Below are positions 24,266-37,620 of a stretch of 64,000 nt of DNA, in pieces. Made by a program: the position numbers and the translations under genes. Source of the stretch: Perognathus longimembris pacificus. Taxonomy: Eukaryota > Chordata > Mammalia > Rodentia > Heteromyidae. The notes under the pieces are model-generated. The model was not told the origin of the DNA and ran no database searches. It saw only the letters and a list, made by a program, of their open reading frames with translations. The stretch lies in the NCBI RefSeq assembly GCF_023159225.1, contig NC_063166.1, forward strand, positions 74,774,575 to 74,838,574, in the 5' to 3' direction. How positions within the stretch are numbered: position 1 is the first letter of the stretch; each line of letters begins with the position of its first letter.

Positions 24266-27200
24266 GAACAAAAAGGAAACCAGATGGGTCAACCAATACA
24301 TATTTCAAGGGCATTTTAAAAAAGTTATTGTACACTCGAGACATGCAAATATAGTTAAGTCTTTAGGTCAGTGCTGGCAAATGAGTTGTTTATACAGAAT
24401 GCAAGGCTTGAGAGGCGACCCAAGGTGGCAAGGATGAACTCAGGACTCCATAAAAAAGACTCCGATCCACGTTCGATTCCTACCTCCTCATTACAGCTGG
24501 ATGAAAGTCTGGTCCTGAGAAGTAAATCCTTTCTGTGTGATGTCATGATATATGTCAGTTGTTCTGAATCCTTTCATTACTTTATCATCCTCGCTGAGTT
24601 AGGATGTGGCCACTACACAGAAAGCCCACACAGAAAGGAACACAGGTTCAGAGCAGCAAGGGAGAAAGAGAAGCAGGTCCACACAGCCCTGAGGGAGTGA
24701 GGAAACAGGTTCACTGGAAACATTGCCAAAACCAGGAGTGACTTCCCTCCTGATCTCATTCGCCAGGTGCAGCTGATGTGGGGCCCAGGGGCTTGAAGGG
24801 CCCAGGCCTTTTCCTGCCAGATCCCAGGCAGCTCCCATGGCAATGCCTGTGATTTGTCTCAACGCATACACGGTCCCTGCTGAGATTTATGCAGCGTGTT
24901 TGGACACATGGCCCCGTTTCTGAGACTCTGCAAATGTTCTGAGTTGTACAAACCCCATTGTGGAGTGAAGGCTTTGAAGAGAGGCCTGTGGGGCAGCTCC
25001 ATGGTGGGGTTAACAGGGTCAGCTCAGAGTCCCCGAGGACTTGAAAGATGACAGAACCACATCAGCCATGGCTGCTCTAAGACAGGAGGACACCTGAGCA
25101 GGATGTGATGAAGACAACAGAGGTGTGGAGGAACCTGAGGGGTTAGAGGAGGGCCTGCACCTCCATCAAAGCCACCCCACCCCAGACAAGGCTTCCTGCC
25201 AAGTCTCCAGCACCTCAATGTAGAGAAAAAGTAACCATTTTTCTCTTCTTGAATAGAATTCGTCTGTGTTCAGTTAGTGCTCTATATATTTTTGGAAAAA
25301 AAATGTAAAAGCATAAAGAAGAAGATAAATAGCATACATCATCTACCATCACAACCAATTATTCATTATTTTGATTCTCTCATGATAGTATTCTATATGT
25401 GTATAAGTAGGGATGTATATACAATATTACATATATATGTGTCAAGAGTGCTATTATACTTGAATATATGTTTTTTCATAAAACTTAATATATGGTTTTA
25501 TAACTTGTTCTATTCATTTAATTACATACTGTGAAAATGTCATTAAGTATATGTCTATAATCTGACATTTAATTACTTCACTCCAGCATTTACTTAATTA
25601 GTCTCTCTTGGTGGATCTTTGTAGTCCTTTGTCTGCGGAGCATACTTGAAGTTACACGGTTTTGGTCCCAATTTCTGGTCATTTCCTTAGGTAAACAACC
25701 ATAAGTAAAATGATTCGTTGGAAGCATATGCAGAATTAAAGCTTTAGCTATCCATGGCTTATCTTCCAGAAAGGATGAACCCACTTAAACATTTCCTGCA
25801 CTGAACTGATGATTTTATTAGTGCAGTCCTACCTCGTACACAAACTGTAAGTTCATTCCCTTTATTTAAAAGGGCTTTTCAAAGCCTGAGACCATTCTCC
25901 TGGCTAGATATTCCACTTATAAGCTTGGAAACCAATGGGTTTGAGTTCTTCAGGCTAGACTATCATGTAAGGAGTAAGAAAGTTATAAATGATGCCTTTC
26001 AACCATGGACCATGGCATGATGGAGCCCCTTTCCCACTAGAAGTAACCATACCTTGGCAGGACTAGCATGTTGATTATCTTTGCTGGTCTCTTATTGCTC
26101 ATCAGTCTGAAGCTCTACAATTATTCTAGGCAGAGGTACCTCTATTTCTATGTAAGTTCTGAACACTGCTTCTTTGGAAGAACTTGCATTACAAACACAT
26201 GAAAGACAGTAGGGTCTTCCAAGCAGCACATAAAGTCATCAGGAGGGTGTAAATTAGGGATGTGGGTTTGGCCCTCCTTTTCAAGCTAACTACTTTAAAG
26301 AACAGCAGACTATAGAATTCCGCTCGGTAGAAAGAGAGACAGGCAATCTCTACTAGTGACACAGGAGTGACAGGGATTTATCATAAACAGAGTCCCCTGA
26401 TGGCTTCATAATCATTGCAGGAAATGCAGGCCCATGGACACTATTCCAGAACCCAGGTCTTTTTCCCTGACTTAAACTGGGTGATAAAAAAAAAATGTTT
26501 CTATCTTTGGTTACTGAGTGAATTTCCTCAGCTTATCCCAGAAGCTCCAGGAGGTAAAGGCACTGCTAATGGCTGGACCACCACAGGTATCACATGGAGA
26601 CACTCTTGGTCCTGATGTGCTTGTTTCACTTGCTTTAGAAATTCTCAGGCTAAGTCACCCTAGCCTTGTGGTGTGGAGGAGAACTCTGGCAAGTCTACCA
26701 AAGCCTCAGCACTCAATCCGAGCCAGAGTAATGTCTCATAGGAGATCTGCACTTTTTTTTTATCTCACATCTCAGCTTTGGCCATTTTCTACTGGCAAAT
26801 CACGATCACTATCAACTTGACTGGGCTACAGGGTGCTCAGATTAAGCATTGTCTCTGAGGGAGTTGCTAGATGATGTCAACATTTGACTACTCTGTAGAC
26901 TCTGTAAAGTTTTAGGTTCCCCACTCCAATGTGAGTGAGCTGCCAGCGTCACCTGACCTTTCACGGGTCTGAATACAAGAGAAAGGTAGAGGGAGCAGGA
27001 ATTTGCTGATTGCTTGCCTCAACTGGCACACAGATCTTCTCCTGCCCTTGGACTGTGATTTATACCAACATAGATCTCTATCTGTTCATTTGTGTATGCA
27101 TATATGTGTGTACATATGTGTATGTGTACCAACCAGTAAACCAACTTCCAACTTCACCATTGCATATAAGCCTGAACTTCATAACCAAGCAGACATTTGA

Positions 27201-28389
27201 CAGAGTTCACAATGTACAAATTCTGTTTCCCAATAGTCTCCAAAATAGGAATATGAGAGACCATATTTAGAGAGGTTCCCTTGGAGGAATACTTACCAGA
27301 TGTGCTCACTTACTAGCTAAGTTTAAGACATCCCAGGATGGATACAAATTAACAGAGAGCTAGGAGCCTCTGTCATAGCTGTCACCTACCATCCCTCCTC
27401 TCTGTCCCCTTTCCAGATTGCTTTTACACAGAACTTTATTATATGAAACGGGCCCAGCCTATGAACCCACTTGCCTGCCCTCGAGGAGACCGTGGAGGAG
27501 ACACTGATCATTACATCACACAGAGTTTGCTTTAGGGAGACCCCTGGGGTCAATTCCTGTTTGGCCTCTGTATGAACAGTTAGAATTTTCCTCAGCAATT
27601 GGGCCATGTTTATCTGGAAGAGATTGTAAGCTGTATATCTGACAGTGTTTCTTTATTCCATCTGGGTTGTGGTGCCCTAGGCCCTGCTTATGCCCTAACA
27701 GCAAAGTAGCAAGTATGTAGAAAAGCAGTTTGACTGTGATTACCAACTCCTCTCGATTCCTTCCTTCCTATCTTATGTTGTCTGGCTTCTAATTTATGCT
27801 GTCTTACCATGTTTTAGATCCCCATTGTAAACCACGGGAAAAGCATTCTGTGAAATAAGATTTGGTTTTCATTGAAAAGGAGATAAATAAATAACATGAA
27901 AGAGCTCTCCACACCATGTACTTTTAGTTTAGTCTTGTTTTTTTAACTTCAATTATGTTCTTTTGTATTATCCTCCTGATCACAGGCACTAGGTTTAGGG
28001 TAAGCAACTCAGAACTATAGCAATAATGATCATAAAATAATTGGAAAACCCAAATAAAGTTGCTGAAAATATTGTGATGGTTCTACTTCATTTCTCTCAT
28101 GACCCAGGGGAGATAATGTCCTTGGCATGACAAGACATCCTGAGAACAAGATTCACTTCAGTGCTAATTGTAATGAAACAAGTAGACAGCACTATTTGAT
28201 ACTGAGTGATTTAGAAAGAGGGGCTAACACTGTTGTGTTTTTCCTTCTGCTGAGCTGCAAGGTAGCTAGGCAGAACTATTAGTCCCTGGAGGGGCTTTTT
28301 TCTGCCCAGAGAGTTTCCAAATGTCGGAAATGAACTCAAATTTAAAGAGAGAATTGACATGTGAACTCCCATCAAAGTATATCAGAGCT

Positions 28390-29375
28390 ATCTGGGCAAC
28401 AGAGCATATGTAAACATGTTCGGCATCCTTAATCCTTAGGGAGGTGAAATTTAAAACTACAATGAGGTGCCTCAGCACCTCTAGGCAAATTAAAAAGGAT
28501 TGACTCAACCATAGAGGTATCAGTAAGGATAGGAGAACAAATGGAACTTCCACAGCCAAATGGTGGGAATTAAAAATGGTGCCACCATTTTTTAAAATCA
28601 GTTCATCAGGGCTGGGAATATGGCTTAGTGGCAAGAGTGCTTGCCTCCTACACATGAAGCTCTCCATTAGATTCCCCAGCACCACATATATGGAAAACGG
28701 CCAGAAGGGGCGCTGTGGCTCAGGTGGCAGAGTGCTAGCCTTGAGCAGGAAGAAGCCAGGGACAGTGCTCAGGCCCTGAGTCCAAGGCCCAGGACTGGCC
28801 AAAAAATAAAAAATAAAAATAAAAAAATAAAATCAGTTCATCGTTCTTTAGAAAAATAAATATATATCTACTGAATGACACACTCATTCCACTTCTGGGT
28901 ATGGACACAGAGAGCTGAAAGAGCATGTGCCCACAAAGTCTGCACACGATATTTGCAGCAGCTTCTTGTTAATAACCAGGAGCCAAACACAACCCAACAG
29001 ATGAGTGGATAAAACAAAATGTGGTGTTTCCATAGAACTGAACTTAGTACTAATTAACTTAAAAAAACTAAAAGATTGATATACACCACAAAGAGGGACC
29101 TTGGAATAATTGCATTAATAAAATATGTACTGTATTATTTCACTTATATAAAATTCTAGAGTACATGAATTGGTATGTAGCATACTAGCAGGTACCTGTT
29201 ACACAGTAGGGTAGAGAGAGAAGAAAGGAGGAATTACAAATAAAGTATGATGACTATGATCAATAATTTGATTATAGAAATAGTTTCACATATCAATATA
29301 TACATCATACTTGTCAAGTTGTATACCTCAAATACAAATACTGCATCTCAATTACACTTCCATAAACCTGTTTAA
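28390..29375 (+). mobile_element. Old L1 fragment split by IDL-Geo
   Basis: Contains ORF2-end phrases such as tccacttctgggtatggaca, then cagatgagtggataaaac and a 3' UTR with ttatataaaattctagagt. Stops and indels are present, so it is inactive. The IDL-Geo at 28608-28828 interrupts it. Confidence 0.75.
28608..28828 (+). mobile_element. IDL-Geo SINE
   Basis: Flanked by perfect 14-bp aaaatcagttcatc duplications at 28594-28607 and 28829-28842. The left monomer has the cctcctacacatgaagctct signature shared with the 1542 copy. The B box is damaged (attagattcc). Confidence 0.96.
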
Positions 29376-29401
29376 GAACAGGGTTTTTTTTATTTAAATA
29401 A

Positions 29402-29501
29402 AAGTTGGGTATGGTAGTATATACCTATAATCCAAGCATTGGAGAAGCTCAAGCAGAAGACTCGTTAATTTTAGGCCAGCCCAGGCTACATAGTGAGACT
29501 T

Positions 29502-29503
<2 letters not shown>
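29402..29503 (+). mobile_element. B1 SINE monomer
   Basis: gttgggtatggtagtatata, then ggccagcccaggctacatag and a GA-rich tail. 7SL-derived, near complete. Confidence 0.8.

Positions 29504-29578
<75 letters not shown>
29504..29578. repeat. (GA)n microsatellite at B1 tail
   Basis: About 37 GA units with one interruption, beginning at the B1 3' end. The transcript strand is (UC)n. Confidence 0.96.
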
Positions 29579-29581
<3 letters not shown>

Positions 29582-29612
29582 AATGAATTAAACAAATTAA
29601 AAAATGAAAGGA

Positions 29613-29851
29613 AAATGGTCAATGGTGGTTCATGTCTACAATCCTAAATTGTATGAACTCAATTGAGATCAGGAGCTTGAGATCTAAAAGTCACAGTCTG
29701 AAGCCAGCCCAACCAGACAAATCTGAGAGACTGATCTCCAATGAACTAATAAAAAAAGTAGGAAATGGGGGGCATGGCTCAAGTGGCAGAGTGCCAACCA
29801 TGAGTGACAGCTTGAGATTCTGAGTTCCAAATCCAATATCAGCACAAATAT
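29613..29851 (+). mobile_element. B1-dID-like SINE
   Basis: Diverged copy. Its right half keeps catggctcaagtggcagagt and tctgagttccaaatccaata. Confidence 0.65.
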
Positions 29852-29860
29852 TTTTATAAA

Positions 29861-29917
29861 AGCGGGGAGGGAAGGAAGGGAAGGGAAGGGAAGGGATGGG
29901 AAGGGAAGGGAAGGGAT
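29861..29917. repeat. (GGGAA)n microsatellite at a SINE tail
   Basis: Pentanucleotide purine repeat following the SINE at 29613. Confidence 0.93.
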
Positions 29918-30461
29918 TGGCCTTTGTGCTCCTAGGAGAAGAATATTCTAGCACCATCACACTGTGTTCTAGCCCTGTGTCCACCCCTGCCTCCACTCTC
30001 TGACCAAAGCCAAGTTTTCTTGTTTCATTGGAAAATAACACCAACAAGCAGAAATGACAGAAAAACATACCCAAGCTGAAACACTGGTCAGATATGCTAT
30101 TCTGAGTCCATTTAGCCAGAGAAAAGAAAAGATTATTCATTTTAGTAACCTATTCCAAGATAAAAGTGACTGTTTTTTACCTAGATATCCATGAACCTTT
30201 TAGTCAGGATTTTATAATGTTACATATGCAGATCTTTAGCTCTGGTAATCTATATTTAAAAGACAAAGCTTCTTTGAAAGGAGTTAGGGAAAGCAATGGT
30301 CACAAACCTTAGACCTGGAATTCTTATCGACCAACCATTTCTCCATCTATAAAGTAGTTACACCAATGCCAATGTAACAGAATTGTAGTTAGGATTTAAC
30401 AAAATCACGGCTTGGAGAGCAACCATCCAAGGTGCAAAGGTAGTTCAAAAATGTCGCTTCC

Positions 30462-30697
30462 TAAGCCAGGCATCAGTGACTCACGTCTGTAATCCTAACT
30501 ACTCAGGAGACTGAGATATAAGGATTAAGGTTCAAAGCCTTCCCAAGCAAACAAATTGGAGGGACTCATCTCCAATTAACCAGTAAAAAGCACAAGTGGA
30601 GGTGTGGCTCACATGGTGGAATACCAACCTTGAACAAACAAGCTAAAAAATATGAATAAGAGTCTCTGGGTTCAAGCCTCAGTGCTGGAGTGCATAC
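30462..30697 (+). mobile_element. B1-dID-like SINE
   Basis: Starts agccaggcatcagtgactca and ends ttcaagcctcagtgctggag. It lies just downstream of exon 5 in transcript terms, in antisense orientation to PTPRT. Confidence 0.75.
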
Positions 30698-30708
30698 TCA
30701 CCCCCCCC

Positions 30709-30763
30709 AACACACACAAACACACATGCATGAACACACATATGCATGCACACACACGCACAT
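30709..30763. repeat. CA-rich tract (UG-rich in transcript) near exon 5
   Basis: Imperfect CA/CATG tract following the SINE at 30462. In PTPRT RNA it is UG-rich and lies about 91-145 nt after the exon 5 donor. Confidence 0.9.
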
Positions 30764-30791
30764 TCTCTCTTACCCACCAAATCCTTCATCA

Positions 30792-31067
<276 letters not shown>

Positions 31068-31589
31068 CTACTTGGGAATAGCCTGGGCTTAGGGAAGAGG
31101 TGATGGATCATGTACTGAATCAGGGCCGTTCTGTGAGTGCACATATACCATCTATCTTACTAGAGCCTCACAAAACCCACAAGGCAGGTGCTGTCCCTAG
31201 TTACCTGTTGAGAAGATGAAGGTTCTGAAGTGGCACTGTGTGACGCAGTTAGACACCCAGAGAGTGGGAGAGCCAAGACAAGAATCCAGGTCTCTGGGAC
31301 GCTCAGCACCCTTGTTCCTAGCTATTGTGCAATGACGCTCATTACACTGAGTGTCATCCTGACTGGCCAGGTAAAACCATGGAACCCAATACTGGGAAGA
31401 AGAAAAATGGGAGGGGAAGGATTCACCACTGGGCTTTCTTGCAGCCTTCACAAACAAACACAGAACACTATCACGAAGTACTTGGGTCTGACACCTTGCC
31501 TTGGCCTTGATGCTGCTGCTGTCCCTGACTAAAGGGAGGAGGAGAATGCTAGAGTTGTCCTTCATGGAGTGCTTCTATGTGACAGGAGC

Positions 31590-31740
31590 TATGTGTGGTG
31601 TCTTCCAGCAATCATCACTGCACCAAGGCAGAGGTGGTGGCCCTATCTCCCAGGTTCAGAAAGGAATAGAGGTACAGAGAGTTCCAGAAACTTGCATCTG
31701 TGCACAAAGGCCCAGAGTGTACAGTGTTAGCTTCCAGAAA
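31590..31740 (-). mobile_element. MIR-like fragment
   Basis: Diverged reverse MIR-like sequence with gttcagaaaggaatagaggt; low confidence. Confidence 0.35.
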
Positions 31741-31866
31741 CAGGAGTGACAGGGAACAGAACTTTCAAATGAAAACATGGTACCTGTGAATGATAGGTTC
31801 CATGCTGATCGTTTTCAGCAAATGTTGCATCAGTGGTTTTGTTTTGTTTTTCTTTTATTTCTTAAA

Positions 31867-32104
31867 AGGTGCTACAACTGGGCCTTGAACTTAATTCCCT
31901 GTACTTTTGCTTGGCTTTTGCACTTAAAGTTGGTGCTCTACCACTTGAGCCACTCCTCTAGGACTGACTTTTGGTTGATTAATTGGAGAGAGGAATTTCT
32001 TGGATTTATCCACTTGAACTACTGGCTTTAAACCTCCATCCTGAAACCTCAGCCTCGTGAGTATCTAGGATTACAGCAGGCATGAGCCACTAGCGGCTGG
32101 CTAG
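31867..32104 (-). mobile_element. B1-dID-like SINE
   Basis: Reverse copy from gtgctacaactgggccttga to gcatgagccactagcggctg. Old and diverged. Confidence 0.7.
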
Positions 32105-33460
32105 CACATGTTTTTAGTTGGAGAACTTGAATTCACCTCCCTTATTTGTGGAGACTGGGTCTCCTCTATAGAAGCCCTCCAATATCACAATATTAGATTT
32201 CCATCCACTGATAGGTGATGATTAGACAAATGAGTTTCTTCATTGAGCACATTAGAGGACTCCTGCCACTATTAACAAAATGTTTCAGAACTGGGTATTA
32301 AAGCTGCTCCCTGGAATGAGACCAAACAAAAGAGTTCTAAGAAGATGAAAGGAATCCACCAGGGCCTCTGGCCATCTTTCCTGAGAGAGACAAGGGTGCA
32401 GAGAGACAAGAAGGAACAACGATGTCATTGAAAAGTCCTCCCATGTCAGACCTGATGATAAATGCTCTGGGTGTTCTATCTAATTTAATTTCATGGCTTC
32501 CCTGTTTAGCAGATGCTGGTATCATTTCCTTGCTAGGGGAAAACCAGCAAGCAACAAGTACACTGTTCTCAAAGCTAGAGAGCTTCGGTGGGAGATGAGA
32601 AAAGAATTCAGTCCAGTTCTATTTTAGTCCTAACTTTGGCTGTTACCTCGCTCATTCTCTTGCATCCTGGGCATTGGGAAAGAAGATGCTGTCATCAGAT
32701 AAACCTTAGGGGCCTGAGGAAAGGGCTCTCAGGCAAGGCTGAGCTGTCTCTCCAGGTTCCTCTACTTGCTCCCCAATATTTGAGAAGTGATCCCTTCCCT
32801 TGCAGTCTTTCCCTAGGGGCTTCACACTTTGAACTCTCATCTCTACCAAACTGTATCACCACCTGTAAAGGATCTGCGGAAGCCAAGAACCTTGGCTTGA
32901 TCAGAGACACTGGCTGTGAGAAAATAGACGCCTTCTCTCTTTTTTTTTTTTTTTAAACTAATGACTGCGGCTCAGAGCCTGGCTTGCTACCTTCAAGGGC
33001 CCTGCAGCTAGCATGGCATCGGAGGTCTAAGGTTCAGACAAGACCATCTCTGGTGAGTTTCTCAGAGTTTCAGATCTCCCCCCCTGCTTATTAGCTAGCC
33101 TGACAAACATCATGCTGCTTTGATTGCCTGAAATTGTTTCCTTTTGGGCTCTCCTGTATAATTTTGTCAAGTTATTTTTGGAACTATCAGTTCAAGTCAA
33201 TTCTTCAAGGGGGAATAGAGCAAACCTTATAAGTCTGTGTATACCACAGGTTTAAAGGAGAAGAGAGCATCAGATCTGGGTAGGAAGGAGGGCTGAGTTT
33301 TGACTCAGGCTGGAAGCTCTGTATTGAGTTCTAAAAAGAGCTGCTCTTTGCTGCCCTCAGAGACACTGGGCAAGGACCAATGAGAGATGGATCTTCTCTA
33401 AGTCAGTGGTCCCTTGCTTGTTTCTGGCTTCTCTCCTTATCTCCTTTCACAGCAACAGAC

Positions 33461-33706
33461 TTTTTTTTGGTCTTTTGTCGGTTGCGGGGCTTGAACTCTG
33501 GGCCTGGGGTGCTGTCCCTGAGGTCTTTTTGCTCAAGGCTAGTGCTCTACCACTTTGATACACAGCACTACTTCTGGTTTTCTGGTGGTTCATTGGAGAC
33601 AAGAATCTCAGAGACTTTCTTGCCTGGGCTGGCTTTGAACCACAATCCTCAGATCTCAGTCTCCTGAGTAGCCAGGATTACAAGCACAAGACACCAGCAT
33701 CTGGCT
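33461..33706 (-). mobile_element. B1-dID-like SINE
   Basis: Reverse copy with a T-run at its start, flanked by perfect agcaacagac duplications at 33451-33460 and 33707-33716. Confidence 0.88.
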
Positions 33707-35730
33707 AGCAACAGACCTTTTGTCTTGATTCTGTAGTCTTCAAGTCCTCTGCTCCCTCCCTTATAGATTCAGAATTCAGATGTCTCCTGGTCTCTGGTTA
33801 ATATTCAGGCAAAATGCTGTGACTTACAGTGGAGATATGAAACCCATATGTCTACAGGAACCCGCCAGTTAAGTGAGTTAATAAAGCAGTTCACTTGTAA
33901 ATCAAAAGCCTTGCCCTGTCTTTTGATTTCCCTACTTCTGATAGAGGCTTAGAAAAGAATTTTTTTCTTGTATAAGGAAAGTAACAAGGCGAGCACTATT
34001 ATAACTGGCATTTGAAAACCAACCTCAACACTGGGAAGGCAACAGGAAGTAGTGTGGGCATGGGTATCTGGAACCCCACAGAAAGGGGCTGCTGTCAAGG
34101 ACAGCAGATGGGAGAAGGGTTCTTAGTTGACTAAACTCTGGTCATAGGGAAGAGGGTTTTGCTAAGGATTGTCGATCATCTGATTTCATCAGGGAAGTAA
34201 GAAGTCCAGATTTTAGGCAAAAATGTCACACCTAAAATCTTGGTTGAATATATTCAAACCCCATCGGTAGGCAGTTTCTATCAAGCCTGTGGTCTCTGAT
34301 ATATATTCTTATGTAAGTTATCTGGGTCAATCCCCATGGCTCAGTCTTGCCCACATGGATCTCCAGAAACACAGTAACATTCCTATATACTATGGCATGA
34401 GAATCAAGGGAGAGCAGGCCCTGGACCACAGGAACCCACCATGCCACCCTCTTCCCACTCAGCATTCTCTCTGCAGGTCCTCACTCTCATTTCTGCTCTA
34501 CGAGGCCCTGGATCACCACTGATATTCTCTTTCTCTGAGGATCCTCCTTATAAGAGGAACCTGTTTGGTCCTCTGGTCTGGATTCCTGGCCTCCTTGACT
34601 TCCTTTGTTCATCCCCTAACTCCATCTTCCTCTTCAGCCAAACAAGCTCTCCTTGACTACAGCCTCACCCCAGCCCCTGAAACTCTGGGAGAGAATTTAT
34701 TTCGCTCACCTTAATGCACCAATCTTTAGCCAAACACGGCTGACCTCGGAACCTAGGCCCAATACCAGCTTATGATTTTAAACTCCCCCTCCCCCTGCCC
34801 CACCATTCACTCCCTCCACTGAGGCTCAGCTCCTTCCAAAATGGAACCCTGCTGAATGGGGCTAAGAGCAAACTGGCTGTGCAGTTGGGGCAAAATGCCT
34901 CAATGTTGGTGACATTTAAGCTCCTGAAGATGTCAGCGCAGCATCTAAAGACGTATTGTTGTGCCCTTTATCTCGCTCTTTAAGCCTGACAATGCTCAGT
35001 AGGAGCCCACACAATTGGAGAGAAACACTCATGACATACATTAGAAACATGTTGTAGATGCTCTGTGTGCTCGGGGACACGGCCCCATAAGTTTGTGACG
35101 GGCTTTTAAAAAAAAAGTAGGTTTAAAGAAATTCTAAAAGTCAATTGAGGAGTTGGAAAGTTTGAAGCCTAGTGGAAAATCATGTTGACATTTAGCATAC
35201 ATCCTTATAACTGCAGTGGCCCTGATAATGACAAATACTGAAGAACAGCAGTACGTGGTAACAAGGGCCCAAATAGTTTTTTGAATGACCGAAAAAAAAA
35301 AAGTGCTAGATGGGCTATAAAATATAGACAAGAAGCTTCAGATGGTATTTCACCGACTTCAATCACCATTTTGGAGCATTGTGAGACACGTTTAAAGGCA
35401 GAACTTCAGTGTCAGGGCATGCAGGGCATACCCGGGTCCCGCTTTTCTGGAAGTTTCGGACTAACTTATGGAATCAGTTATTACTGAACTCGAGTCCCAT
35501 GTTAACGGAAAACATGCTGAAGGACAGAAGTAGAGAATTAAACTGCTTGAGGACATAATGGAAACCCATATTTTTTAACATAGTTAAATTTTTTAACAGT
35601 CGACGAGGCAAGTCATAAATATGTTAATTCTGAGCCTAGGAGGCCTGGAAAGTACTTACAGCATAGAGAACAGTTGCAGAAGTGGCTGCGGGTTGTGTGA
35701 TGTGAAGGCCCTTTGGGTAGCCCAGGCTCA

Positions 35731-35913
35731 GCATGTGTGTGTGTATAGCAGGGATCTGCAACACGCATGCTCAGTTTGCTGCAGGCCCAGAATGTGTGTG
35801 TATATATAACAAGGATTACAACACGCATGCTCAGTTTGTTGCAGGTTATAGCATTGGGGGGTGGGCGGGCAGGGGAGGGAATGCGTTTATCACACATGCT
35901 CAGTTCTCTGCAG
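35731..35913. repeat. 60-bp minisatellite (2-3 copies)
   Basis: acacgcatgctcagtttg recurs at 35761 and 35821, exactly 60 bp apart, each followed by (c/t)tgcag and preceded by a TG-rich segment. A third, weaker copy, cacacatgctcagttctctg, begins at 35891. Confidence 0.88.
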
Positions 35914-36099
35914 ATTTTCACCACCTCGCTTCAGCCAGCCATTTGAGAGTGACATTTTGATCCCCCTCCTTTTTTCAATCTGAGCCATCAGTAAGACCAG
36001 TTATCCCCAGTGCCCTCCTGGGTGTCTACTCCAGCCACCACCTGCCATTTCCACATTCTGTCCTCCTCACAGTGATGACCATGCGGCCATTCTTGTGAA

Positions 36100-36240
36100 C
36101 TGAACTGGGTCCATCCCCCTAAACTGAAGGTCTGTCCCCAGGCATTTCAGTATTTGGAACTAGAACCTTAAAAAGAGGGACTACGTTAAAATGCGGCCCT
36201 AATCTAACCGGATTGATGTTGTTATAGGAAGAAGAAATGT
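36100..36240 (+). mobile_element. MaLR LTR fragment (MLT1/MST type)
   Basis: gaactgaactgggtccatcc, tcagtatttggaactagaac and gatgttgttataggaagaag follow the order seen in mammalian MaLR LTRs. Solitary, truncated and inactive; no coding sequence. Confidence 0.6.
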
Positions 36241-36255
36241 GGGGAAGGGAGGAGA

Positions 36256-36384
36256 GGGGAAGGGAAACGGCTGGTCATCCATTTGCTAGGATTTATAAAA
36301 ACCTACGTAACTGAGGCTCATGCAGATAATGACTATTCAAGATAAAGAAACTTGAAAATCTAGACAGACAAAGAATAATGCACA
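36256..36384 (+). repeat. Unassigned dispersed repeat, copy B
   Basis: Matches 17176-17297: shared gtcatccatttgct-like start, gaggctcat, and a 20-base identical run gataaagaaacttgaaaatc. Preceded by a short polypurine stretch. Confidence 0.7.
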
Positions 36385-36599
36385 TATGACCATATGCCAG
36401 CCCTGGGGTGTGGTCTGTGAAAAACCAAGTTAGGCAACAGTCTGACCTTGGACTTCTCGCTTGAACAACTGTAAGAAGATGCACAAGGTTGCTTAAAAGA
36501 AAGATGCAAAGAAAGATGTCAGTCTTCACCCTGTAATGCACACTCTGCTGTGATTCACAGAAGTGCCTGACTGCTTCCCGCCCCCCCCCCAGTGGAAGT

Positions 36600-36705
36600 C
36601 TATGAGAATGGAATCTGCCTTGCACACTCCATAAACTCAGCCCAGTACCTGGCACTAAGCATGAGCCCAGTAAACACTCTTGGGTTGATGAATGGATGAC
36701 TCTCT
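36600..36705 (+). mobile_element. L2 3'-end fragment
   Basis: cagcccagtacctggcacta, then agtaaacactcttgggttga: typical L2 3' terminal phrases. Confidence 0.6.
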
Positions 36706-37019
36706 ACTGCGCTGGTCTGGCCATCACCATGTCTTGCATGGTTCTAGAATGTTCTTGCTCTTGGGTCTCCTGACCTTATTAGGGCCTTCCAGTTCATTTT
36801 CCAGAACAGTGTGAAGTGAGCCTTTGGTGACTGAGGCCCCACCAGTCCTGAGCACACATCCCCTACAGTACTGTTTCCCAGCCCCGCCCCCCCCCCAGGT
36901 TAACATCTAAACTGCCTGTGACAGACCCCAGCTCAGAGACCGCTTTCTGGCATGTTCCACCTGTTCAGGAGCTCAGGCAGCTCTCATTCCAAGCCCCTTG
37001 AACTTTTTTTTTTTCCTGT

Positions 37020-37620
37020 CTAGAACATTCTCTCTCCCAAATCTTCACACAGTCAACTCCTTCCTACGATTCAAGGATTCAAGTCCCAGATCAGAATAAC
37101 ATCTTCAAACACATCCTCCCTCACTACTACCTAAGGAGCCCTCACTCATGCTTATTATACCGACAGTACCCACTGCTAAATACATCTTAGTACTTATTGA
37201 TTAGTACTTATTCCTCTCTGAAATCATTTATTACTTCTTTAATATTAGTTGCTTTTAAAAAAATACCTTGGGGGTTGGGAATATGGCCTAGTGGTAGAGT
37301 GCTAGCCTCACATACATGAAGCCCTGGGTTCGATTCCCCAGCACCACATATATAGAAAAAGCCAGAAGTGGCACTGTGGCTCAAGTGGTAGAGTGCTAGC
37401 TTTGAGCAAAAAGAAGCCAGGGACAGGGCTCAAGCCCTGAGTCCAAGCCCCAGGACTGGCAAAAAAAAAAAGAAAATACCTTACTTCTCCCTGGCCGTCC
37501 TGTTAAGTAAACACCATGAAGACAAAGACTGAGCGTTCTTTACTCACTTAAGAATTCACGATGCCCAGGAAAGCTCTTAACACACAGCTCCATTTACTTG
37601 TTGAAAGAAAGAATGCATAA
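37020..37620 (+). mobile_element. L2 fragment interrupted by IDL-Geo
   Basis: Upstream part (atcctccctcactactacct) and downstream part (aaacaccatgaagacaaaga, ending in a degenerate attcacgatgcccaggaaag region) fit the order of L2 3' sequence. The SINE at 37270-37472 separates them. Confidence 0.5.
37270..37472 (+). mobile_element. IDL-Geo SINE, older subtype
   Basis: The left monomer reads cctagtggtagagtgctagc and the monomer junction is gaaaaagccagaagtggcac, lacking the acggcc of younger copies. Duplications of aaaatacctt at 37260-37269 and 37473-37482. Confidence 0.94.

Noticed and set aside
28266..28802. 178-codon minus-strand ORF
   Set aside because: Half is SINE antisense and half is antisense L1 sequence.
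35731..35913. CRISPR array
   Set aside because: Only two good repeats with related, not unique, spacers, in a mammalian intron; a minisatellite explains it.
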